DNA of 5,066 nucleotides from an uncultured Ruminococcus sp. Lineage in GTDB: Bacteria > Bacillota > Clostridia > Oscillospirales > Acutalibacteraceae. Made by a program: the position numbers and the translations under genes. The notes under the pieces were generated by a model. That model was not told the origin of the DNA, searched no databases, and was given only the letters and a program-made list of their open reading frames with translations. The stretch covers positions 1 to 5,066 of the forward strand of contig CACWNZ010000195.1 in the NCBI GenBank assembly GCA_902762335.1, given 5' to 3'. Shown here in pieces: positions 1 through 5,066 of the stretch. How positions within the stretch are numbered: the first letter of the stretch is position 1; each line of letters starts with the position of its first letter.

Positions 1-1429
1 CCTGCGATACGTTGATGACGGCATAGGGAAGTCCCGCGGTAAAGCCCGCAGCAGCGCAGACGTAGTCCGCAAGCACAGCAGAGATACAGGCAAACGGCAG
101 CGCAAGGAACGACAGCGCGACGCTTACGTCAAAAATGACCGCAAGGAACGCCGAGCCTATCATCAGGGGTATCACTGCAAACACGAGCATATTCGACAGC
201 ACCGACCACAGCGCTATCTCTCTGAAATACAGAATGATAACGGGCAATGTGAACACAAACGCCGAAAGTGAGGCAGCAAACGCCCCTACAACAGCCCTTG
301 TACAGAGCATGAAGCTCGCTCTGAAGGCTTCGGTGTGAGCCTTTATTACGGGGACTATCCTTTTCAGAAGATAGCCGGATATTCTGCCCGAAAGAAGAAG
401 TATTCCCAGCGTAGCCGTATAAGAAAGCAGCAGTCCCACGTCGCCTGCCGAGAACGGGTCGTAAACTGTCATTATCAGCACGGATAAGCCGAGGGAGCTC
501 AGCGGGTCTGCCCGTCTGAACAGAACTAAAGCCGTCATCATGGCTATCTGCATTATCCCCGCGCGGGTGACCGACGGCGAAAAGCCCGTTATCGCCATAT
601 AACAGATCAGTATAACTATACAGATCAGGGCTGCGGGGCGCTTTCTGCCCCTGAAGAAAAACGTAAGAACAAGCATGAGAAGCTGAGCTATGACCGACAG
701 ATGAAAGCCCGATACGACTATTATGTGTGATAGTCCCGCCCGGCGGAGATCGGTCTTGGTGTCCTCGTCAACACCCGACTTTTCGCCTAAAAGAAAAGCG
801 GAAATGAAGTCAGCCTGCTCATCAGGCAGAAGAGAATGTATCCTTGACGAGAGATAGCTGCGGGTTTTGAGCGCATAGTAATAGAGCGGTCTTTCGCTGC
901 CCTGTGTAACGCTTATCTCATCGGGCTCGGTAAAGTAGCCGCGCAGTCTTATGCCCTTTGCAAGATCCGCCGCGCTGACGGTATCGTTTATGCGCACCCT
1001 GCCGTTTATGATGTCGTAGGGCTCTGCGGACAGGCTCTCTGTCGTGCTTATCAGCATTTTCGTGTTCGTCAGAACGGTACCGTCCTCGGCGGTGACAGTA
1101 TCCGCAAGCAGAGTGTAATATGACCTGCCGTACTGCTCTGTGGGCAGCTCGCATAAAGCGCCCGAAACGACAGCCTCTCTGCCGCGCAGCTCCACCGTAG
1201 GAGCTATCATGATGCCGTTATACACCGATAGCCACGATACCGCCGCGATGATAACGGCAAAGCAGAGCGGGAATACCTTTTTTGCTCTGAGCCTTGCGCT
1301 CTTGAGCGACAGCGCAAGCCCTAAAAGCGAGAGCAAGCATATCGGCAAGAAGGCGCCGCTGCCGAAATATAAAGCGACCGCCAAAGCAGCCAAGAATACA
1401 AAGCCTGTTACTGCAAGCGGTCGCTTCAT
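1..1429 (-). CDS. comEC: ComEC/Rec2-family DNA-uptake channel, N-terminal 476 residues (3' end outside window)
   Basis: ComEC is the inner-membrane channel that carries single-stranded DNA into the cytoplasm during natural transformation. The frame is open without a stop from 1429 to the left edge. Three hydrophobic segments lie at about residues 5-22, 27-42 and 52-70. They are followed by a soluble DUF4131/OB-fold-like region (about 72-170) that should lie outside the membrane. The Competence domain then begins with LLGEKSG at 213-219, the hallmark GLSHIIVVSGFHLSVI at 232-247, and ITGFSPSVTRAGIM at 280-293. Several further membrane helices continue to the edge. Full-length proteins are usually about 700-800 residues, so the rest of the channel and any C-terminal metallo-beta-lactamase-like domain would be to the left. 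The start at 1429 is chosen because GGAGGA sits 6 bases upstream. ComEC is often present in species not known to be competent, so activity is inference. Confidence 0.95.
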   Translation of the reverse strand, partial: MKRPLAVTGFVFLAALAVALYFGSGAFLPICLLSLLGLALSLKSARLRAKKVFPLCFAVIIAAVSWLSVYNGIMIAPTVELRGREAVVSGALCELPTEQYGRSYYTLLADTVTAEDGTVLTNTKMLISTTESLSAEPYDIINGRVRINDTVSAADLAKGIRLRGYFTEPDEISVTQGSERPLYYYALKTRSYLSSRIHSLLPDEQADFISAFLLGEKSGVDEDTKTDLRRAGLSHIIVVSGFHLSVIAQLLMLVLTFFFRGRKRPAALICIVILICYMAITGFSPSVTRAGIMQIAMMTALVLFRRADPLSSLGLSVLIMTVYDPFSAGDVGLLLSYTATLGILLLSGRISGYLLKRIVPVIKAHTEAFRASFMLCTRAVVGAFAASLSAFVFTLPVIILYFREIALWSVLSNMLVFAVIPLMIGSAFLAVIFDVSVALSFLALPFACISAVLADYVCAAAGFTAGLPYAVINVSQ

Positions 1430-1435
1430 GGTCAT

Positions 1436-1441
1436 TCCTCC
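1436..1441 (-). promoter_or_regulatory. Strong Shine-Dalgarno site of comEC (decides between two ATGs)
   Basis: GGAGGA on the minus strand lies 6 bases before the ATG at 1429. A second in-frame ATG at 1435 directly abuts the Shine-Dalgarno (0-base spacing), which is too close for normal initiation. The MKRPLAV start at 1429 is therefore preferred over an MTMKRPLAV form. This is the best ribosome site in the window, so comEC can probably initiate on its own despite following the HIT gene by 32 bases. Confidence 0.8.
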
Positions 1442-1461
1442 GTTTCAGGCACAGTATCGTT

Positions 1462-1740
1462 TCAGCACATTTCCACCTTGAGCTTAGTGCCGCCCAAAAG
1501 ATGAAAATGCAGATGGGACACGGTCTGCCCCGAATCCGTGCCGGTGTTGGTCACTATCCTGTAGCCGCTCTCGGCGATCCCTGACTCTGCGGCAAGCTTA
1601 GCCGCTACCTCGTATATCCTTGAGATAACTGCGCTGTTTTCGGGTGTGACATCATTTACCGAGTCCATGTGCTGCTTGGGTACGATAAGCACATGAACAG
1701 GCGCCATAGGGTTTATGTCGTTGAAGTAAGCAAAATGCAT
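1462..1740 (-). CDS. HIT-family nucleotide-binding protein (HinT-like), short at the N-terminus
   Basis: HIT proteins of the HinT branch hydrolyse nucleoside phosphoramidates and related adenylated or acylated AMP compounds in the cytoplasm. The 92-residue product has DINPMAPVHVLIVPKQHM at 8-25, Asn65 in the VTNTG block, and the histidine triad HLHFHLL at 76-82 (His76, His78, His80). This is a clear family match. Usual bacterial relatives are about 110-115 residues and begin with a CxFCKI...IP..YEDD segment. That first 20-odd residues is absent here, and the protein starts almost at the DINP block. No remnant of it is found in any of the three frames upstream, which lie in the intact recN 3' end. 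The C-terminus ends KLKVEMC rather than the common WPPG. The ATG at 1740 is supported by AAGGG at 1746-1750. It may be a functional short form or a decaying gene. Confidence 0.85.
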   Translation of the reverse strand: MHFAYFNDINPMAPVHVLIVPKQHMDSVNDVTPENSAVISRIYEVAAKLAAESGIAESGYRIVTNTGTDSGQTVSHLHFHLLGGTKLKVEMC

Positions 1741-1745
1741 TGCTG

Positions 1746-1751
1746 CCCTTA
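1746..1751 (-). promoter_or_regulatory. Shine-Dalgarno of the HIT gene, overlapping the recN stop codon
   Basis: TAAGGG on the minus strand contains both the recN stop (TAA) and an AAGGG ribosome site 5 bases before the HIT ATG at 1740. It supports the short HIT start as a genuine initiation site and suggests coupling of HIT translation to recN termination. Confidence 0.6.
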
Positions 1752-3413
1752 GTCTGTCTGCGACAGAAGCTCCTCGGCATAGTCGAGGGTGGCTTTGGTT
1801 ATCTCTACGCCGCCGATTATCCTTGCAAGCTCGTCTCTCCTGCCGTCGTGGTCGAGGGGAGTTACGCTCGTGTAAGTCTTGCCGCCGCTGACGGTCTTGG
1901 CTATCTTAAAATGATTATCCGCGAGGGCGGCTATCTGCGCCTGATGCGTTACGCATATAACCTGCCTGCTGCGGGATACCTCCCTCAGCTTGAGTCCGAC
2001 CTTCTGCGCGGCGCTGCCGCTTATGCCCGTATCGACCTCGTCAAATATAAGTGTGTCTATATCGTCCTTATCGGCAAGAACGTTCTTGATAGCAAGCATC
2101 ATTCTTGAAAGCTCGCCGCCCGAGGCTATCTTTGCAACGGGTTTGGGGTCCTCGCCCGGGTTTGTGGAAATGAGTATCTCTATATCGTCACAGCCGTTAT
2201 TGTCAAGCTCCTTTTTATCCTGCCGTACTACAAGCTCTACGTTCGGCATATCAAGAAAGGACATCTCCTTCTTTACCTCGGCGGAAAACCTCTTTGCCGT
2301 TTCCGCTCTCAGCTCCGACAGTCCCTTTGCAAGCTCCGAAGCCCTTTTATACGCGCTCTTGCACTCGGCTTCAAGGCTTTCACGATTTTCCTCATATCTT
2401 TCGAGCTTGTCAAGCTCGGCTCTTGCTTTTTCAAGAAAATCGAGCATCTCCTCGATAGTTCCGCCGTATTTTCTGCTGAGCCTGTGTATAAGGTCTATCC
2501 TGTCCTCTATCTCCTCAAGACTCTCGTTCTCTGAATCTGCCGAATCGGACATATTGATCATCTCATTGCAGATATCCTCAAGCTCGTAAACGGCGCTGCT
2601 CAGTCTCTCCGCAAGGGCTTCGGATTCCGAATAGACCCCCGCAATGTCCTGAAGCGAGGCGCTTGCCTGCTCGACTGCCTGTATGGCGCCGTCGCTGTCG
2701 TCGCCGCCGTTGAGAAGCTCCCTTGCCTCGTTCAGCGCCGCAGCTATCCTTTCTTTATTCTCTATCCTGGTGCGCTGCTCGAGGAGATCCTCATATTCGC
2801 CTATATACATATCGGCTTCCTCTATCTCCCCGGTCTGGTACCTCAGAAGATCTATCCTGCGCTCTCTTTCCGCCTCGTCAAACCTTGACCTGTCAAGCTC
2901 CGCGCGCAGAGTCTTATATCTGCCGTATGCCTCGCGGTACTCCGCAAGCTCCCTGTCGTCGCCCGCAAGCTTGTCGAGATAGTTGATATGCAGCTCGGGC
3001 GACATAAGCTCGTAGCTCTCGTGCTGCCCGTGGATATTTATAAGATATATAGCCGCAGCCCTGAGTACGGCAGCTGTGGTGGGTCTGCCGTTGATGCGGC
3101 ATTTGCCGCTGCCCGTCAGCCTGAGCTCCCTTTGAAGAATAAATGCCCCGTCCTCGGGCTCGAAGCCGTATTCCGCAAGAGCCTGCACCGCCCTTTCCGA
3201 GGGCTGAGAAAACTCTGCGCTTACAAAGGCGTTTTCACAGCCGTTTCTTATAAGGTCACGGGAAGTTCTGCTGCCGAGAACGGCGTTGATAGAATCTATT
3301 ATTATGGATTTGCCCGCGCCCGTCTCGCCGGTGAGAACGTTAAGTCCCCTGCCGGGATCTATGCTCGTTTTTTCTATTACGGCTATGTTTTCTATATAAA
3401 GATTTGTCAGCAT
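1749..3413 (-). CDS. recN: DNA repair protein RecN (SMC-like ATPase)
   Basis: RecN is an SMC-like ATPase that acts early at DNA double-strand breaks and promotes recombinational repair. In Bacillus and other naturally competent species it also takes part in transformation. The 554-residue length is typical. The N-terminal ATPase half opens with MLTNLYIENIAVIE and carries Walker A GETGAGKS at 29-36; INIHGQHES at 125-133 is a RecN hallmark. Residues of about 150-385 are charged and Glu/Leu/Arg-rich, forming the two arms of a short coiled coil. The C-terminal half has the ABC signature SGGELSR at 431-437, Walker B LIFDEVDTGISG at 455-466 (Asp458, Glu459) and CVTHQAQIA at 487-495. All ATPase motifs are intact. 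The start at 3413 fits the family, and GAGG at 3423-3426, overlapping the argR stop, is its probable ribosome site. The gene ends 8 bases before the HIT gene. Confidence 0.97.
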   Translation of the reverse strand: MLTNLYIENIAVIEKTSIDPGRGLNVLTGETGAGKSIIIDSINAVLGSRTSRDLIRNGCENAFVSAEFSQPSERAVQALAEYGFEPEDGAFILQRELRLTGSGKCRINGRPTTAAVLRAAAIYLINIHGQHESYELMSPELHINYLDKLAGDDRELAEYREAYGRYKTLRAELDRSRFDEAERERRIDLLRYQTGEIEEADMYIGEYEDLLEQRTRIENKERIAAALNEARELLNGGDDSDGAIQAVEQASASLQDIAGVYSESEALAERLSSAVYELEDICNEMINMSDSADSENESLEEIEDRIDLIHRLSRKYGGTIEEMLDFLEKARAELDKLERYEENRESLEAECKSAYKRASELAKGLSELRAETAKRFSAEVKKEMSFLDMPNVELVVRQDKKELDNNGCDDIEILISTNPGEDPKPVAKIASGGELSRMMLAIKNVLADKDDIDTLIFDEVDTGISGSAAQKVGLKLREVSRSRQVICVTHQAQIAALADNHFKIAKTVSGGKTYTSVTPLDHDGRRDELARIIGGVEITKATLDYAEELLSQTD

Positions 3414-3422
3414 TTTGTCTTA

Positions 3423-3426
3423 CCTC
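3423..3426 (-). promoter_or_regulatory. Shine-Dalgarno of recN, overlapping the argR stop codon
   Basis: GAGG on the minus strand shares bases with the argR TGA stop (3425-3427) and lies 9 bases before the recN ATG at 3413. It is a modest site, and the overlap suggests that ribosomes ending argR can restart on recN. Confidence 0.55.
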
Positions 3427-3895
3427 ACGGTATTATAGAATTGCTTTTGTCATTCATCATTTTCTTAAGATCCGCCGCAAGCGAAGCCGCCACCGAATCC
3501 GTCCTCGTTGCTACGAAGATAGTGTCGTCTCCGGCGATAGTCCCCAGAACGCCCGAGCGGTCGGTGGAATCAAGAGCCGCGCATACCGCCTGAGCCATGC
3601 CGATGCGGGTCTTTATTACGACCAGGGAATGCGCGTAGTCTATGCTGAGCACCGCGGTTGAGAAGAGATAGTCATGTGATTGTCTGTCCTCATCGGGCGG
3701 TATTTCGGCAGCGTATTTGTACGCGCCGTCCGAGCCGAGTATCTTTATCAGCCGCATTTCCTTTATGTCCCTTGATACTGTAGCCTGGGTCACGGGAAAA
3801 CCGCTTTTCTTGAGCATTTCAAGCAGGTCAGACTGTGTTTCAATATCGTTTTCCTTTATCAGCTCCAATATCCTTGCCTGTCTGCGTGTTTTCAT
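3425..3895 (-). CDS. argR: Arginine repressor, ArgR/AhrC family
   Basis: ArgR is a hexameric transcription factor. It senses L-arginine and represses arginine biosynthesis genes; in Bacillus AhrC it also activates catabolic genes. The protein is 156 residues, close to the family norm of about 150. The N-terminal winged helix-turn-helix covers about residues 1-70, with recognition-helix signature QATVSRDIKEMRLIKI at 37-52. The C-terminal oligomerisation and arginine-binding domain has TRIGMAQAVCAALD at 96-109 and the diagnostic GTIAGDDT at 118-125; the Asp pair 123-124 is the known arginine contact. Ile98 stands where Pro is common (TxPGxA), which I read as ordinary variation. The start shares four bases with the nadK stop and has AAAGGA at 3904-3909, 8 bases upstream. 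ArgR between nadK and recN is the usual clostridial position. No ARG-box operator is visible in the window, so self-regulation cannot be judged. Confidence 0.96.
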   Translation of the reverse strand: MKTRRQARILELIKENDIETQSDLLEMLKKSGFPVTQATVSRDIKEMRLIKILGSDGAYKYAAEIPPDEDRQSHDYLFSTAVLSIDYAHSLVVIKTRIGMAQAVCAALDSTDRSGVLGTIAGDDTIFVATRTDSVAASLAADLKKMMNDKSNSIIP

Positions 3896-4773
3896 GGTCG
3901 GCGTCCTTTCTCGGTGAATTTATCGTTAAGCACCTTATAGAAGGTGCGGTCCTTCAGCTTTATAAATTCCGTCTCGGTATCCGCTTCGGAAATATATATC
4001 GTATCATCGGGTCTTACGGTGACGGTCTGAGCGCCGTCTATAGTAAGGAACACCTCTGTATCGTCGTCGCACGAGGCTGTAACCGCAAGCCTTGAATGAT
4101 GACTGAACACCACGGGTCTTGCAAAAAGCGAATGCGAGCATACGGGGGTCATAAGTATGCATTTCATTGCGGGCTCCACCACGGGACCGCCTGCCGCAAG
4201 AGAATAGGCACTTGAGCCCGTGGGTGTGGAAATGATAAGACCGTCGGCGCGGTAGCTGCATATATAGCCCCGCTCCTCTGCAAGACACACGTCTATATCT
4301 ATGAGCCTTGAGAGCGAGCCCCTTGATATTACGGCATCGTTCATTGCGCGGAACTCCTTTTTGCCGTCTGCGCCCGAATGTGTTATGCCGAGCATCATTC
4401 TTTTTTCAATAGTATAGCTGCCGTCCTTGAGCCGCGACAGCATATCCAGCTCGTCTCTCTCAAGCTCGGCGGCAAAGCCCAGCCTGCCGGTGTTTATTCC
4501 GAGCAGGGGCTTGTTGAAGGACGACGCATGGCGGGCGGCGTGGATTATCGTTCCGTCGCCGCCGATAGTAAGCACCATATCGGCGCGGCTGCACAGCTCG
4601 TCGGTATCCGCGCAGAAGCTTATTCTGCCGCCCGTAAATACCGATCTCAGCGCCTTTGTCATGAACACCGATATCCCCAGCCTTTCAAGGCGGGTAAGAA
4701 CGTCAAGTGTCGTTTCGTAGGCGCTTTTTTTGGTCAGATTTGGTATAACTGCGATCTTCTGAATACTGTCCAT
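3892..4773 (-). CDS. nadK: NAD kinase (ATP- or polyphosphate-dependent)
   Basis: NAD kinase phosphorylates NAD to NADP in the cytoplasm and is the only known route to NADP in most bacteria. The 293-residue protein has the usual family length. The N-terminal Rossmann-like half carries the GGDGT motif at residues 71-75, with the catalytic Asp73. It is followed by LGINTGRLGF at 91-100, the NAD-binding ND pair at 145-146, and RADGLIISTPTGSSAY at 175-190. The C-terminal beta-rich half has SHSLFARPVV at 213-222, matching the family's PHSL..RP block. The ATG at 4773 is chosen because the sequence IAVIPN fits the family's first strand and GGGAG lies 9 bases upstream (4783-4787). The stop codon overlaps the argR start as ATGA, so the two are probably translationally coupled. 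I see no missing key residue. Confidence 0.96.
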   Translation of the reverse strand: MDSIQKIAVIPNLTKKSAYETTLDVLTRLERLGISVFMTKALRSVFTGGRISFCADTDELCSRADMVLTIGGDGTIIHAARHASSFNKPLLGINTGRLGFAAELERDELDMLSRLKDGSYTIEKRMMLGITHSGADGKKEFRAMNDAVISRGSLSRLIDIDVCLAEERGYICSYRADGLIISTPTGSSAYSLAAGGPVVEPAMKCILMTPVCSHSLFARPVVFSHHSRLAVTASCDDDTEVFLTIDGAQTVTVRPDDTIYISEADTETEFIKLKDRTFYKVLNDKFTEKGRRP

Positions 4774-4793
4774 CGGTCATTTCTCCCGCGATC

Positions 4794-5066
4794 TTATTTA
4801 TCGAGCTGCTTATGCGACTGCTCCACGACTCCCTCGATATCAAGCTCCTTTACAGCCTGCGGCAAATCGGACTTTCTTATATACAAGAGATATTCAATAT
4901 TGCCCTCGGGTCCTTTTATCGGTGAGTAGTCAAGGTCGAGAACGTCGAAGCCGTTATTCAGACAGTGGTCATATATCTTTTTTATCACTGCCGCGTGAAC
5001 GGTCTTGTCCCTTACCACGCCGTTTTTGCCCACAAGCCCCTTGCCCGCCTCGAACTGCGGCTTTAT
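4794..5066 (-). CDS. tlyA: TlyA-family rRNA methyltransferase (hemolysin A), C-terminal part only
   Basis: This is the last 90 residues of a protein whose start lies beyond the right edge of the window; the reading frame is open to base 5066. TlyA proteins use S-adenosylmethionine to 2'-O-methylate cytidines in ribosomal RNA and act in the cytoplasm. They have an N-terminal S4 RNA-binding domain (outside the window) and an FtsJ-like methyltransferase domain, whose end is seen here. Visible hallmarks are IKPQFEAG at the very start of the visible part, GVVRD at visible residues 16-20, and SPIKGPEGNIEYL at 48-60. The Lys of IKPQ and the Glu of GNIEY are 56 residues apart. As I recall it, this equals the spacing of the last two members of the K-D-K-E catalytic tetrad in mycobacterial TlyA. 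The gene stops with TAA, 20 bases before nadK. Family assignment is strong; the exact rRNA target is not visible. Confidence 0.93.
   Translation of the reverse strand: MKPQFEAGKGLVGKNGVVRDKTVHAAVIKKIYDHCLNNGFDVLDLDYSPIKGPEGNIEYLLYIRKSDLPQAVKELDIEGVVEQSHKQLDK

Larger units (their letters stand above)
1..5066 (-). other. Probable single operon tlyA-nadK-argR-recN-HIT-comEC
   Basis: All six genes run in the same direction with junctions of 20, -4, 11, 8 and 32 bases. None of the gaps can hold a conventional promoter plus untranslated leader, and none contains an inverted repeat followed by a T-run. The 32-base gap before comEC holds only its ribosome site. The promoter should therefore lie upstream of tlyA, outside the window, unless internal promoters sit inside coding sequence. 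Co-transcription is inferred from spacing alone. Confidence 0.75.

Noticed and set aside
918..1154. A minus-strand open frame of 78 codons rich in Arg and His.
   Set aside because: It is an out-of-frame reading inside comEC. The comEC frame is continuously open across it with the expected loop sequence.
1430..1461. A possible terminator or promoter in the gap before comEC.
   Set aside because: The 32 bases hold no inverted repeat, T-run or -10/-35 pair, only the comEC ribosome site.
1990..2589. A 199-codon plus-strand open frame, very rich in serine and leucine.
   Set aside because: It lies entirely opposite the coiled-coil-to-ATPase part of recN. Its Ser/Leu richness is the mirror of Glu/Lys/Arg codons on the coding strand, and it has no recognisable domain.
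1820..2960. The heptamer GAGCTTG (seen as CAAGCTC on the plus strand) recurs many times in this region and in nadK/tlyA.
   Set aside because: I considered a Chi-like or uptake-signal motif. Most copies I examined fall in Glu-Leu codon pairs of the RecN coiled coil, so protein composition explains them. A genome-wide count with strand bias would be needed to revive the idea.
2988..3593. A 201-codon plus-strand open frame.
   Set aside because: It spans the antisense of recN and the argR 3' end, crossing a gene boundary, with no family resemblance. It is a shadow frame.
4140..4175. An AT-containing stretch around a TGCAT sequence, considered as an ARG box.
   Set aside because: It lies inside nadK coding sequence and lacks the paired palindromic half-sites expected for ArgR operators.
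4378..4929. A 183-codon plus-strand open frame.
   Set aside because: It is antisense to nadK and the end of tlyA. Both real genes carry full catalytic motifs on the other strand.

Overview
The window is a single, tightly packed, one-direction gene cluster on the minus strand. It carries housekeeping and DNA-metabolism genes of a Gram-positive (Firmicutes/Bacillota) bacterium. The gene order tlyA-nadK-argR-recN is a well-known clostridial arrangement. The protein style, moderate base composition and strong purine-rich Shine-Dalgarno sites suggest a Clostridia member, possibly Ruminococcus/Oscillospiraceae-like. That taxonomic guess is inference.

Read in the direction of transcription (from high to low coordinates), the layout is as follows. 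5066-4794 is the C-terminal part of a TlyA-family rRNA methyltransferase. 4773-3892 is a complete NAD kinase. 3895-3425 is a complete ArgR-type arginine repressor, overlapping nadK by an ATGA junction. 3413-1749 is a complete RecN DNA-repair ATPase. 1740-1462 is a short HIT-family protein that keeps its histidine triad but lacks the usual N-terminus. 1429-1 is the N-terminal 476 residues of a ComEC/Rec2 DNA-uptake channel that continues past the window. Gaps between genes are 20, -4, 11, 8 and 32 bases. There is therefore no non-coding stretch of any size, and I see no promoter, terminator, RNA gene, repeat array or mobile element.

Functionally this is probably one operon of mixed content: ribosomal RNA modification, NADP supply, arginine-responsive regulation, double-strand-break repair, nucleotide hydrolysis and DNA uptake. 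Having recN and comEC close together puts a recombination protein and the transformation channel under probable shared transcription. The commonly seen continuation after recN in spore-formers (spoIVB-spo0A) is not present here.

I found no previously undescribed system. The most notable points are the N-terminally shortened HIT protein wedged directly against recN and the recN-HIT-comEC gene order. Many long open frames on the plus strand lie opposite these genes and are antisense shadows.
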